Source of the DNA: Caprimulgus europaeus
Lineage: Eukaryota; Chordata; Aves; Caprimulgiformes; Caprimulgidae
DNA: 64,000 nucleotides
NCBI GenBank assembly: GCA_907165065.1
Contig: OU015528.1
Coordinates: 73,389,474-73,453,473 of the forward strand
Direction of reading: 5' to 3'
The notes beneath the pieces were generated by a model, which was given only the letters and a program-made list of their open reading frames with translations, made no database searches and was not told where the DNA came from. A program made the position numbers and the translations under genes. Position 1 is the stretch's first letter, and every line of letters starts with the position of its first letter. This document shows positions 9,409-20,324 of the stretch, piece by piece.

Positions 9409-11810
9409 ATAGAATCATAGAATATATTGGGTTAGAAGGGACCTTCAAAAGTCATCTAGCCCAATCCCTCTGCCATGAGCAGGGACATCTTTACTAGAGC
9501 ATGTTGCTCAGGGCCCTATCAAGACTGTCCTTGAACATCTCCAGGGATGGGGCCTCCACTATCTCTGGGCAACCTGTTCCAATGATCCACCACCCTCATA
9601 CTGAAGAATTTTTTTCCTAATATTCAACCTAAATCTACCCTTCTCTAGTATAAAACCATTACCCCTGATCCTGTTGCTACATGCTCTTGTGAGCAGTTCT
9701 TCCCCAGCTTTCTTATAGGCACCTTTCAGGTACTGAAAGGCTGCTATAAGGTCCCCCCAGAGCCTTCTCTTCTCCAGGATGAACAACCCCAAATCTCTCA
9801 GCCTATCTTCATAGGAGAGGTGCTCCAGTTCTTTGATCATTTTTTTTGGCCTTCTTCTGGACACGCTCCAACAGGTACACGTCCTTCTAGCGCTGAGGGC
9901 TCCAAAATTGGACACAGTGTTCCAGGTGAGGTCTCACCAGAGCAGAGTAGAGGGGCAAAATCACTTCTCAGTCTGCTGGCCATACTTCTTTTGATGCAGC
10001 CCAGAATGTGGTTGGCCTTCTGGGCTGCAGCTGCACATTGGTGGCTCATGTCCAGCTTTTCATCCATTACTACCCACAAGTCCTTCTCCTCAGGGCTACT
10101 TTCTAGCACATCATCTTGCTTGTATCGTTAACGAGGATTGTCCCATCCCAGGTGCAGGACCCTGCACTTGGTTTTGTTGAACCTCATGAGGTCCACCTGG
10201 GCCCAATTCTCCAGCCTGTCCAGGTCCTTTTGGATGCCATCCTGTCTCTCTGGCATGTTGACTGCACCACCTAGCTTGGTATTGCCAGCGAACTTGCTGA
10301 GGGTGCACTCAATCCCACTATTAATATCATTAATGAAGATATTAGACAGCATTGGTCCCAGTACAGACCCTTGAGGGACACTGCTTGTCACCATCCTCCA
10401 TCTGGACATTTAGCCATTCACCACTATCCTCTGGATGTGATCATCCAGCCAATTTCTTATCCACTGAACAGTCCACCTATCAAATCCATACCTCTCCAAC
10501 TTAGAAAGGAGGGTGTTGTGGGGGACTGTGTCAAAGGCCTTGCAGAAATCCAGATAGATGGCATCCATAACTCTTCCCTTGTCTACTGATGCAGTTACTC
10601 CATTATAGAAAGCCACTAGGTTGGTCAGGCAGGACCTGTCCCTAGTAAACCCACGCTGTCTGTCTTGAATCTCATCCCTGTCCTCCATGTGCTTCAGCAG
10701 AGCTTCTAGGAGGATCTGTTCCATGATCTTCCCAGGCACAGAGGTGAGCCTGACAGGTCAGTAGTTCCCAGGATCCTCCTTTCCACCCTTTTTAAAAATG
10801 GGTATAATGTTTCCTTTTCTGCTAGTCAATAGAGACTTCACCTGACTGCCATGACTTTTCAAATATCATGGAGGTTTGGCAACTACATCAGCCAATTCCC
10901 TCAGGACTCTGGGATACATCTCATCAGGTCCCACAGACTTGTGTATATTCAGGTTCCTCAGATGACCACAAACCTTATATTCACTTACAATAGGAGGGAC
11001 TTTGTCTCCCTGGTCCCTGTCTTGTGAGCTATCAACTTGAGAGCTGTGAGGAAACAGTTTGCCAGTGAAGACTGATGCAAAAAAGTTGTTGAGAACCTCA
11101 GCCTTCTCCTTGTCAGTTGTTACTAGACCACCACTGTTGCTCATCGGAGGAGGGGTACACTTCCTTTAACCTTCTTTTTAACGGTTTACATACCTTTTGC
11201 GTAGCAGCCCTTCTTGTTTTTCTTGGCATCCCTTGCCAAGTTCAGCCTCAACTGCACCATGGCCTTCCTGACCTCTTCCCTACACAACTGGGCAATGTCC
11301 CTGTACTCTTTCCAAGATACCTGTCCTTGTTTCCACTGCCCATGTAGTTCCATCTGGCCTCTTAGTTTGTCCAGCAGGTCTTGACTCAGCCATGTCAGTC
11401 TCTTGTCTTCTTTGCCTGACTTCTTACACATGGGAATCAAGAGCTCTCGTGCTCTGTGGAAAACACCCTTAAAGATCTGTCAGCTCTGTTCTGCTCCCTT
11501 GTCCTTGAGGACCATTTCCCAGGGGATCCTCTTGATTAGCTCCTTGAAGAGCTATAAGTTGGTTTTCCTGAAATTCAGGGTCCTGACAATACTTCTCATA
11601 TGACTTACTTACACACCTTAGGACAGTGAATTGCACCAGTGTATGATCACTACAGCCCAGACTGACTCCAATCTTGATATCCCTTATGACCTCACTTGCA
11701 TTGGTGACCAACAGGTCCAATATTGCTTCCCCTCAAGTAGGGCTGTCTATTTCTTGTGTTAGAAAGTTGTCATCAAGGCACTCCAGGAGTCTCTTGGATT
11801 GCTTACAGTT
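9409..11810 (-). mobile_element. CR1 LINE, 5'-truncated, ~2.4 kb (longest in the window)
   Basis: The plus strand starts with ACATAGAATCATAGAAT, the reverse complement of the CR1 3' octamer repeats, followed by the conserved tail (GGAAGGGACCTT-like, then TCATCTAGCCCAATCCC). Moving right, which is 5'-ward in the element, come the ORF2 C-terminus, the reverse transcriptase and the last part of the apurinic endonuclease. Similarity fades at about 11810, beside a 14-bp tandem duplication. The 5' UTR, ORF1 and most of the endonuclease are missing, as is usual for CR1, which is truncated during target-primed reverse transcription. No target-site duplication is evident. Frameshifts and stops make it inactive. 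Confidence 0.97.
9559..11770 (-). pseudogene. CR1 ORF2 (endonuclease end + reverse transcriptase) pseudogene
   Basis: From 11720 leftwards the conceptual protein shows the endonuclease end (DLLVTNASEVI, then LGCSDHTLVQF), a linker (WKEYRDIAQLCREEVRKA), the start of the RT domain (NIHKSVGPDEM), motif A ([13 protein letters not shown]), motif B ([19 protein letters not shown]) and the C-terminal region ([16 protein letters not shown]). The motif C aspartate pair seen as FADD in other copies reads FAGN here (plus-strand 10267-10302), which removes catalytic residues. A TAA at 10410-10412 and another at 10128-10130 interrupt one frame, and the frame also changes near 9880, between 10866 and 10740, and at two places further 5'. 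It cannot encode an active enzyme. Confidence 0.95.
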
Positions 11811-11838
11811 AGTAATGTAGTGACAGTAATGTAGTGAC
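11811..11838. repeat. 14-bp tandem duplication at the CR1 5' truncation point
   Basis: AGTAATGTAGTGAC occurs twice head to tail (11811-11824 and 11825-11838), followed by a partial third AGTA. It sits where CR1 similarity ends. Confidence 0.9.
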
Positions 11839-13195
11839 AGTACCAGTTATCATCTAAGGCTATATTATTTATGAAAATTCAAACAGAGCAATAATCCCTC
11901 TCTGGTTTAGGCAAAGGGTTACCAGTCAGTTTCATCCATAAATCTTAACTGTGAGTCTCCTCTAGCCTTCACATCACATTCCCATCAACCTAAGGCATAA
12001 TTAAAATTTGTTGCATGATTTTTCAGTTCAGAGAGTCTGAAACAATATGTGGACAGTGTTGTACCTTCAGGAACTGGAAACTGAAAACATGTTTTACATT
12101 TGCTGGGGATAATGCAAAGCTTGCTAAGATATTTGGAAGAATATCATCAAGAGAAGGGAGCCAAACTTGGTACAATCTTGTTTCTGCTCAAAAAGGGCCT
12201 GGCACATCAAGTTCCTTGAAATATGCCCAGGCATTGTCAGGAAGAGTGATAATCGGCACAAGAGGATCCTAACAATTCAAAGTTACAGTTAAAAGTTTCT
12301 CTTTGTGTTTGAAATGATAACTACATTCACCCACAAAGCCATTCCTTGTGCTACTTCAGCCATTTGTCACCACAGTCCATATCAGAGCTGTTCTCAAAAA
12401 TTTTTCACGACAGTGGGAATCATTTGATCTCAAATAATAGAACAGTTTTGTTGGTCTTTATCTCTCTCCCTCCTTTTACCAATAATTTGTATCAACCCCT
12501 TCTTCTTAGTTTTCTATCAGAAACACTATCAACAGATGGTTACCCCTTCCTCGTATGTGCTGTGCCATTGTGTAGTAGTTATATAATTTAAACAATAATA
12601 ATCACTTCTCAGTGTCTACCTTCACAACCTTCATTATCTTGACATCATTTTCTACCATCCTTCACTAAGAGTGCATCTTCTTGATGAGACAAAGATCTCA
12701 GCAGATATTAGCACTAAAATAGATGGCTTTTCTCATACCGTGGTTATAAATGAGATTTTTCTCCTTCAGTGCAAATAACTCCACAGATATTCAGCTGATT
12801 TTTAATTAATAAGGCCTTCCCCATCATGATGTCCTGGGTTAATGTCTGTTAAAACATGAATAAGGGATCCCCAGTCCACTTGCTTCCTGCCTCTTCCTAT
12901 TTCTCCCTACAGGTATGCAGAAGATTAAAAAGAGGCTTTCTGAAATCTGCTTCTCTTTCTACAACAAAAGTGGGTCCTAAAGTGTGAAAGGAATTTGGCT
13001 GTGCTTCATAACCTCCTTTACAAACTTCAAAGAGGCCCCTAAAACTGGGGAATGTAATGTGCTGTATGTCTAAGTACAAGGACAGTAAAGCTAACTAAAG
13101 CTGACTGCTGCTAGGCTGAAGAGAAGATTTCCATGTCAATCAGCTACTTTGAGGATTTTCTTTATATGTTGTAAGGAAGCTAGTATATTACTATT

Positions 13196-13325
13196 CGGTT
13201 TGGGTTTTGTTTTGGGGCTGCTTTTTGTTTGGTGTTTGTTTTGTTTAGTTTTGCTTTATTTGTTTGCAGGGTTTTGTTTGTTTGTTGTGTTGGGGTTTTT
13301 TTGTTGGTTTTTTGTTTGTTTGTTT
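13196..13325. repeat. G/T-rich low-complexity tract (TTTG/TTTGG units)
   Basis: Irregular GTTTT, GTTTG and TTGGGG units on the plus strand. The predicted Phe/Leu/Val/Cys-rich peptide is an artefact of this composition. Confidence 0.88.
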
Positions 13326-14194
13326 TTCCCAATACATTATCTGGGACTGAATATTGCAGACTTGAGTTGATTCTAAATTGAATTAATCTTCCATCTTATC
13401 TTTTCATTCTGTCAAGCCCATACTATAGTACACTCCTGTTAAACTGCTCAGACCTGGTGTAATCTTCCCTTTGCAGTAGGTGTTTTATAATCTGAAAAGG
13501 AAATTCTGTTACATTAAAAAGTCTGGTTTAGTCTCTGCAGCACAAAGCGTGTCCTTTAAAAAAGACTGCCTCCAAAATCTTTCTTAGGTTCAAGAAAGAT
13601 GTAAATGGGTGTCAGAAGCATTAGCTTTCATTAAACCTTATAACCCTGGAACAAAGGCACTCAGGAGGAAGCTATTGATAAGAATAGGAAAGACTTTTCA
13701 GTTACAAGTACTGTGCAATGGGGACAGAAAGAGATATTCAGTATTTTTTCTAGCAAAATCTAATTTATTTGGAGACAGAAATTATATTAGAAAATAATGT
13801 GATACAGTAAAAAGGACATTCTGATTTATGCATAGCCAGCATGTGATCTAACATACCAGAAAATTGGAGACTAGTTTCTAATATCTTGGATTATTACTCC
13901 TGTAGTCCAATGAGGAGACTACATGGGGAACAATAAACGGATTTCCTCTTTATACAAGGCACTTCAGAAGGAGTGGCCTGATGCAAAGTCCACCAGAACC
14001 CAGGGACAGACAGAAGGATGCAGACAGCTCTCCAGATCTTAGACTTTCCTTTTCTAAACTGACTACAAATGAAGATCATGGAGCCTAGATCCAGAAGACT
14101 CTTGATTTTTAGCTATCTTCATGAGGTGTCTAAGATTAGGTGGAGGAGTCTGGAAATTCAATCCCAGATACTTTTTCTTTTTAAATTTCATATT

Positions 14195-14240
14195 TGTTTT
14201 GTTTTGTCTTGTTTTGTGTTTGTTTTTTATTTTTTTAAAA
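14195..14240. repeat. T-rich (TTTTG)n low-complexity tract
   Basis: Several TTTTG/TTTTGTC units followed by T-rich and A-rich sequence. Confidence 0.8.
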
Positions 14241-15671
14241 AAAGAAAAAAAAGCCCTGTTTACCACTCAGTATAAAAAAGCTTCTGTCTTGTAGCCAAGA
14301 TCTATAGTCATGCTCTTTACAACGACTATAGACTGCAAAAGTAAGGTCTTGCCTAGTGCTAGTACCAATTGAAAAAGCTCTTGATCAAGACGCCGTTTGG
14401 CTTCACAAATTAATCTTTTTGTCTTCAGCCCATTATCTGTACTGAAAGCAGGGGTTCAGGAACTGCATTAGGTTTGTATGATTAAGTTATCCTTGGATCT
14501 TGCTCACCTCAGCTTGAGGATCACTGTAGGTGTGTCCTGGTTACGAGGAATCAGATTCCAAAAGTTTCCTTGTGTAGTCTTCCCATATTCAAACTCTCTG
14601 TGATAACAGAGGAATCATTTCTTTGCCTGTCCCTTCATTCCCTCTTTTACATGCCATGGAAGGAGCAGCCCCCAATGCCATCAGTAGCTTTAACTGTGAG
14701 GAGAATCAGACACTGAACCTGGTGGTTTAACACACAAGGAGCTTAATTTACGGCTTAAACAAATCTCTTCTAAATTTTAATAGAAATTATTTGTTAGAAA
14801 ATCCTGGAAAGGGTATTTGTCAGTCCTCAACACTGAGTCTTAAATCTGCATGTGTCAATACACAGAGAGTGATGGTAGTGAGTTAGAATATGTTAGTATG
14901 TCATATGGCTCAGCTCTGCCTCTAACAGAAAATTACATTAAGTAACAACATGCAAGGATGTGATTCACCATAACAATACTTTTAATTGCTCATTCTAATA
15001 TACCTGAAGTCCCCTTCCAATACTGTTTTCATATGTCATTATAAGAATAGTCCACCTAAGTGAAGATACACAGGAGAATCAGATTCTGGAAATTCAGGAC
15101 CAGAAAATACATTGAAGTAGATTTAGTCTCAGAAGTATCCACAATATTATACTTAGCAGAAGTAGAACAACAGTTGTCAGAGAGAATGAAGAGAAATTGA
15201 TAACCTGAGGAACATGGATTTTGAATTTTTTATCACTGAACAAACTTTTTTTGCAAGATCAGCTTGGCAGAAGGGATGTAAGGGGTGGTTTGGAGAATCC
15301 CTAGATATTTTATAAATATTGGTTCAAGCATTTGATCTGTTATTCCTATACACATAACTCATCTGAGATGAAAGGAAGAAGACAGAGAGATGTCAACACA
15401 GCTACAGATGTCTTTGCCAGCACTTTTTTTACAGAAATATTCCTGACTACAAGATTATATTCCCCATGAGCCTTGCATTCACTGTGTCAAGTAGTTTAGG
15501 GAAAAACAAACAAAAAAACCAACCTGTAGTTGAATTAGGTAAGACTACTGTTCATCTGTGCCAAGGCCCACAGCTGGATCCAGGCATGATAACCTCTATG
15601 GAGCTCACACACACTGGGACATAGTCTTGCCCTTATCAGTGGTGTCTTAGGGGCTACCTCATCTGACAACT

Positions 15672-15822
15672 GAAATTGTTGTGGATTCTCCACGCTTGGA
15701 GATATTCAAAACCTGACAAGACGAGGTGCTAAGCAGTCTGCTCTAGCTGACCCTGCTCTGAGCAGGATAGTTGGGCTAGGTGACCACCAGAGATCCCTGC
15801 CAACTTCAGTTATTGTGTGGCT
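15672..15822 (+). mobile_element. CR1 LINE 3'-end fragment
   Basis: Matches the end of the CR1 coding region and its 3' UTR: GTTGTGGATTCTCCACGC, GGAGATATTCAAAACCTG, CTGACCCTGCTCTGAGCAGG, and a degraded TTGGGCTAGGTGACC...AGATCCCTGCCAACTTCAG ending near TATTGTGTGG. About 150 bp, strongly 5'-truncated, reading left to right. Confidence 0.92.
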
Positions 15823-16012
15823 AAGTAAAGGTACAGCAGTTTTGTACATGCTGAAAGTGTCCTTAGGCTCAATCATGACTTCTGCACTTACCTCAGGACA
15901 TAGTGAAATGAACTGTCACTTAGGTTGTTAAGGGCAGAGGTTTCTTAATTTCTCATCACTTCTAGTTCCTTCACCTTCTATTTACTTATTGAAATACAAT
16001 GATCCGGTGTTA
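15823..16012. other. unique spacer between CR1 tail and LTR
   Basis: Short AT-rich interval; no feature recognised. Confidence 0.6.
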
Positions 16013-16018
16013 CCTGGT
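16013..16018. repeat. 6-bp target-site duplication, left copy (CCTGGT)
   Basis: CCTGGT directly precedes the TGTTGG start of the LTR and recurs at 16267-16272 directly after its CA end. Six bp is the duplication size known for alpharetroviruses and ERVK-type (class II) elements. Confidence 0.9.
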
Positions 16019-16079
16019 TGTTGGTAGCCTGTGCCGGAGTCTATTACGTTTTCTCATAGAGATAGGGTAAATGCTCGTC

Positions 16080-16085
16080 TTTATT
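16080..16085 (-). promoter_or_regulatory. LTR polyadenylation signal AATAAA
   Basis: Plus-strand TTTATT reads AATAAA on the minus strand, 12 bp downstream of the TATA box, so it sits in U3 as in alpharetroviral LTRs. Confidence 0.8.
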
Positions 16086-16097
16086 TGGTACAGGTTC

Positions 16098-16105
16098 CTT
16101 TTATA
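16098..16105 (-). promoter_or_regulatory. LTR TATA box (TATAAAAG)
   Basis: CTTTTATA on the plus strand. Its position relative to the polyadenylation signal and LTR ends fits a retroviral core promoter. Confidence 0.8.
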
Positions 16106-16266
16106 CACTTTGTTACACAATATGTGATGCGTGCCAGCAACTAATTGGTTAAGACCCCACCCACGTGATACAGTCAGTAAGGTTCACACACAGCATAAAA
16201 GTCTAGCTCCCCATTAGTGATTAAAAGTCACCCAGCTCCTTAGCTCCCACAGCATGTTTCTCTACA

Positions 16267-16272
16267 CCTGGT
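16267..16272. repeat. 6-bp target-site duplication, right copy (CCTGGT)
   Basis: Exact match to 16013-16018. Confidence 0.9.
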
Positions 16273-16807
16273 TACACAGGCATCTTGGCTAAGCCTAGGA
16301 TATTCTACCTGTCACTTAAGCATCTAAGAGTTAGAGGACTGCAGGGCCCAAGTTTGCATCCAAAAGAAAGAAATAACAAACTCCAGGAAGAAGTTAGTCA
16401 ATATGCAGCTGCCTAAAATGGGTTATGTGACTTGGAGGTACTAGAAGCAAAAATTGAATGTTGAAATGTTTAGTGGTGCCACAGAATGACACTTGCAAGT
16501 AAAAATGTCTTCCTTTTTTTGGCAACAAGGAATAGGCAAAAAAATTTCTCAGCTAGCACTCCAGTGGAATTTTTCACTTCTGCTCAAATTCCTTTGGAAA
16601 CAAGGAAGAAGTTCAGGTACTGAAAGCTGCCAGTCTTTAACTCTCACAGATAATTAAAGATAAAATAATTATTTTTCTTCTGGATAAGTAAACAAGTAAT
16701 ATTTTAATCATAAAAATATTTAAAAATATTGATTCACCTTGTCCTTATAACTTCATTCAATAAATTTCAGAAATTAAATACTTTGATATATAGTGTTTAT
16801 GGTTAAT
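16273..16807. other. AT-rich unique sequence
   Basis: No feature recognised; low-complexity A/T stretches near 16660-16745. Confidence 0.6.
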
Positions 16808-17477
16808 ATGGGACTGACACTCATTAACATCTTTGTCAGCAACATGGACATTGGTATTGAGTGCACCCTCAGCAAGTTTGCTGATGACACCAAGCTGCAT
16901 GGTTCAGTCAACACACTCAAGGGAAGGGATGCCATCCAGTGGCACCCTGACAGGCTTGAGAGGTGGGTCTGCGAAAACCTCATGAAATTCAAAAAGGCCA
17001 AGTACAAGGTCCTGCACCTGGGTTGGGGCAATCCCAAGCACAAATACAGGCTGGGCAGAGAATGGATTGGGAGCAGCCCTGAGGAGAAGGACTTCAGGAT
17101 ACTGGTGGATGAGAAGCTCAACATGAGCTGGCAATGTGCATTCGCAGTCCAGAAGGCCATCTGTATCCTGGGCTGTATCATGACCAGCAGGTCAAGGGAG
17201 GTCATTCTCCCCCTCTACTCCACTCTCGTGAGACCCCACCTGCAGTGCTGTGTCCAGTTCTGGGGCACCAAACATAAGACCTGTTAGAACAAGTCCAGAG
17301 GAGGCCACAGGGTTGATCAGAGGGCTGGAACACCTCTCCTATGAGGACAGGCTGAAAGAGTTGGGGCTGTTCAGCCTGAAAAAGAGAAGGCTCCAGGGAG
17401 AGTTTATAGCGGCTTTCCAGTACCTGAAGGGGCTACAGGAAGACCGGGGAGGAACTTTTTACAAGGGCAGGGAGTGA
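16808..17477 (+). pseudogene. CR1 reverse transcriptase 3'-half pseudogene
   Basis: One frame is open from 16793 to 17287 and reads through motif C (FADDTKLHGSVN), then the helical stretch ending NLMKFKKAKYKVLHLGWGNP, then SSPEEKDFRILVDEKLNMS and [14 protein letters not shown]. The frame then shifts and continues from 17250 to 17477 with [20 protein letters not shown]. Motifs A and B are absent because of the 5' truncation, so no enzyme could be made. Confidence 0.93.
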
Positions 17478-17750
17478 TAGAACAAGGGGCTTTAAACTGG
17501 AAGAGAGTAGGTTTAGATTAGATGTTAGGAAGGAACTCTTTCCTGTGAGGGTGGTGAGACAATGGAAGAGGTTGCCCAGAGAAGCTGTGGCTGCTCCTCC
17601 CTGGAAGTGTTCAAGGCCAGGTTGGATGAACAACTGAGCAACTTGATCTAGTGGAAGGTGTTCCTGCCATGGCAGCAGGGTTGGAACTGGATGATCTTTA
17701 GAGTACCTTTCAACCCAAACCATTCTAGAATTTTGTGATTCTAAGATTCA
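16808..17750 (+). mobile_element. CR1 LINE, 5'-truncated, ~0.94 kb
   Basis: Starts inside the reverse transcriptase ([22 protein letters not shown]) and runs through the ORF2 C-terminus and 3' UTR to a degraded terminal octamer (TTCTAGAATTTTGTGATTCTAAG) at about 17750. Compared with the copy at 9409-11810 it is in the opposite orientation and keeps the FADD motif. The 5' truncation at the middle of RT is typical of CR1. Confidence 0.96.
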
Positions 17751-19162
17751 ACTTATAAAATATAACCATGAAAAAAAAAAAGAGTTATCCATATTATAAA
17801 GCAATTATTTGCTCACAGCTTTCCATTTGTAATACAGACAGGCAAGCAGTGTTCAGAATAATTTAGTGAACTCTGACAGTACTTGAGCTCTTTAACTTGT
17901 ACCATTGAATGTCTTAAATGGATTTTCTCTTAATAGCATTACTTATAGCTCTATCTGCCTTTAAAAAACTTTGGTGTTTTTTTTACACAAGTTTGCACAT
18001 GTTCTATTAAATTTCAGACCAATAGGAGAAAAATGGTGGTTTTGGGTTTTTTTCTACCCTTAGACTTTGCAAACGGAAGTTCATTGTCTCAAGATTCAAT
18101 TTCATTTTTAAAATGGGAAAAAATAAATGGGCAGGTTCAGTGTATTTACTTTCAATACAGTTGTTTTGGATGTCAGTCATACAAAAAAAATACATCTCAT
18201 TGATAACTAGAGAGGCCTCTGAAGGAGCTGGTTTCAGCCATTGGCTGCGTATATTGTCATTCATTTAACTTAACATCAGTCAAAACAATCTCAGGAAAGA
18301 AATCCAGAACTGTAAATTAAAACTGGATTAAAGCCCACATCACAGTTTTAACCATATTTAAACCCCAGAATTAGAGTTTGTCAAAAGTGTTGATGAAATA
18401 TAGCCCCCATATATTAATATATTATTCAATAATATTATCTGTCCAGATCTTCAGACAAATTCCAGTCTAAATTTGAACCCTTAATTTTTAGTAGAGAACA
18501 CATAAAGCAGCACCATTAAAACATATTACAAGGCAGATCTGGTTGTTTATTGCTTGGAATCTTTCTTCAAAAATAGCAACAAAGAGGTTGAAACAGTATT
18601 TTACACTGTATGTCTACTGACAGAAAATTGAAGGAAAAATTTAAAAAGCGGGTTTTTTTTAATTTTAAGTGTATTATTTTAAGACTGGTCAGTCTACAGT
18701 TTATAGGTAATACACAGTTCAGGTACTATGTAATTGAATCTTTATTTATAGACTGGTTCATGTGCTGAGATGGTTTGAAACGTTTGTTGCAATCTGGCAC
18801 AGACACCAAAACAAGTGCAGTATTATTAGTATCTCATAGTTTATCAAGCTTTCCATCTCCAAGAAGCCTGAACAATCTTATTCATGCTGAATATTATCCA
18901 GCACATTAACACATTGATATTTCCCCACAAACTGCTTTATGGTCATAAACCTCTTGGGCTGTGAAATGCATTCTAATGGTATTCCACCTTCTGAGGAAGA
19001 ATTATATTTTAAAAAGAATAGAGAAAAATAATCTTAACTATTAAAGTATGGGCTTGTTGGTTTTTTGTTTGGTTCATTGGGGTTTTTTTTTGCTTTGTGT
19101 GTGCGTGTGTGATAGCAATGTTGTACAAAATGGTTGGGAAAAATTTTGTGGTTTTATCATCC
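17751..19162. other. AT-rich unique sequence
   Basis: No recognised gene or transposon. G/T-rich low-complexity sequence at about 19052-19112 abuts the following CR1. Confidence 0.65.
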
Positions 19163-20267
19163 CTCTTAGTGGGTAAGGGAAAGGCCATGGATGTTGCCTA
19201 CCCGGATTTTAGCAAAGTTTTTGACACTGTTTCCCACAGAATTCTCCTGCAGAAAGTGTCTGCTCATAGCCTTGAAGGCTGTACTTTTCACTGGGTAAAA
19301 AACTGACTGCCTGGTTAGGCCCAAAGTTGTGGTGAATGGAGTTACATCCACTTGGTGGCCAGTCACAAGTGGTGTTCCCCAGGGCTCAGTCTTGGGCCAG
19401 CTCTGTTTAGTATCTTTTTCAATGATCTGGACAAAGGGATTGAGTGAGCTCTCAGTAAGTTTGCAGATGACACCAAGTTGGGTGGGAGTGTTGATCTGCT
19501 TGAGGGTAGGAAGGCTCTGCAAAGGGATCTGGACAGGCTGGATCAATAGGCCAAGGCCAACTGTATGAGGTTCAACAAGGCCAAATGCCAGGTCCTCCAC
19601 TTGCATTACAACAACCTTGTGCAATGCTATAGGCTTGGGGAAGAGTGGCTGGAGAGCTGACTAGCAGAAAAGGACCTGGGGGTGTTGGTCAACAGCCAGC
19701 TGAACATGAGCCAGCAGTGAGTTCATGTGGCCAAGAAGGCCCATAGTGCCCTGGCCTGTGTCAGAAATAGTGTGGCCAGAAGGACTAGGGAAGTGACTGT
19801 CCCTTCTTCAGCACTGATGAGGCCACATCTTGAATACTGTGTTCAGTTTTAGACCTCTCCCTACAAGAAGGAAATCGAGGTGCTGGAGAGTGTGCAAAGA
19901 AGAGCAACAAAGCTGGTGAAGGGCCTGGAAAACAAGTCTTCTGAGGAGTGGCTGATGGAACTAGGGTGGTTTAGCCTGGAGAAAAGGAGGCTGAAGGGTC
20001 ACCTTAGCGCTCTTTACGACTACCTGAGAGGTGTACATCAGTCTCTTCTCCCAAGTAACAAGCAGTAGGACAAGAATAAATGGCCTCAAGTTGCACCAGG
20101 GGAGGTTTAGATTGGATATTAGGAAAAACTTCTTCACTGAAAGAGTTGTGAAGCATGGGAACAGGCTGCCCAGGGAAGTTGTCGAGTCACCATCCCTGGA
20201 AGTATTTAAAAGACAGCTAGATGTGGTGCTTAGGAATATGGTTTTGAGGTGGACTTGGCAGTGCTAG
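19163..20267 (+). pseudogene. CR1 reverse transcriptase pseudogene
   Basis: Motif A is intact (DFSKVFDTVSHRILLQK), followed by a stop after FHWVKN at about 19304-19306. Motif B survives as [10 protein letters not shown], and motif C as [11 protein letters not shown] in another frame. The C-terminal part is recognisable as [20 protein letters not shown] (19883-19942) and [20 protein letters not shown] near 20107-20166. Several stops and at least two frame changes separate these pieces. Confidence 0.93.
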
Positions 20268-20324
20268 ATTTATGATTAAACTTGATAGTCTTAGAGATCT
20301 TTTCCAACTAAAATGATTCTATGT
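19163..20324 (+). mobile_element. CR1 LINE, 5'-truncated, ~1.16 kb
   Basis: Similarity starts at reverse transcriptase motif A (GGATGTTGCCTACCCGG region) and runs to a terminal ATGATTCTATG at about 20324. It is closely related to the copy at 26140-28033: both share long nearly identical blocks such as TTGATCTGCTTGAGGGTAGG and the same 3' end. Multiple stops and frameshifts are present. Confidence 0.96.

Larger units (their letters stand above)
11839..15671. other. AT-rich unique sequence, no recognised gene
   Basis: No recognised gene or interspersed repeat. Low-complexity G/T-rich tracts occur at 13196-13325 and 14195-14240. The small open frames have no domains and those over the G/T tracts are low-complexity artefacts. 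Confidence 0.65.
16019..16266 (-). mobile_element. solo LTR, alpharetrovirus/ERVK-like, 248 bp, reverse orientation
   Basis: The block begins TGTTGGTAGCC and ends TTTCTCTACA (TG...CA), flanked by the exact 6-bp repeat CCTGGT. On the minus strand there is a TATAAAAG box (16098-16105) and, just 3' of it, AATAAAG (16080-16085), followed by a GCATTTACCC stretch. In avian leukosis/sarcoma virus LTRs the AATAAA likewise lies between the TATA box and the cap site, and the R region starts with a similar GCCATTTTACC word, so the layout supports an alpharetrovirus-like class II LTR. No internal retroviral sequence adjoins either side, so it is a solo LTR. Ends and duplication are intact, which suggests it is not very old. 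Confidence 0.92.

Noticed and set aside
13149..13370. 73-codon hydrophobic open frame
   Set aside because: Translation of G/T-rich low-complexity sequence.
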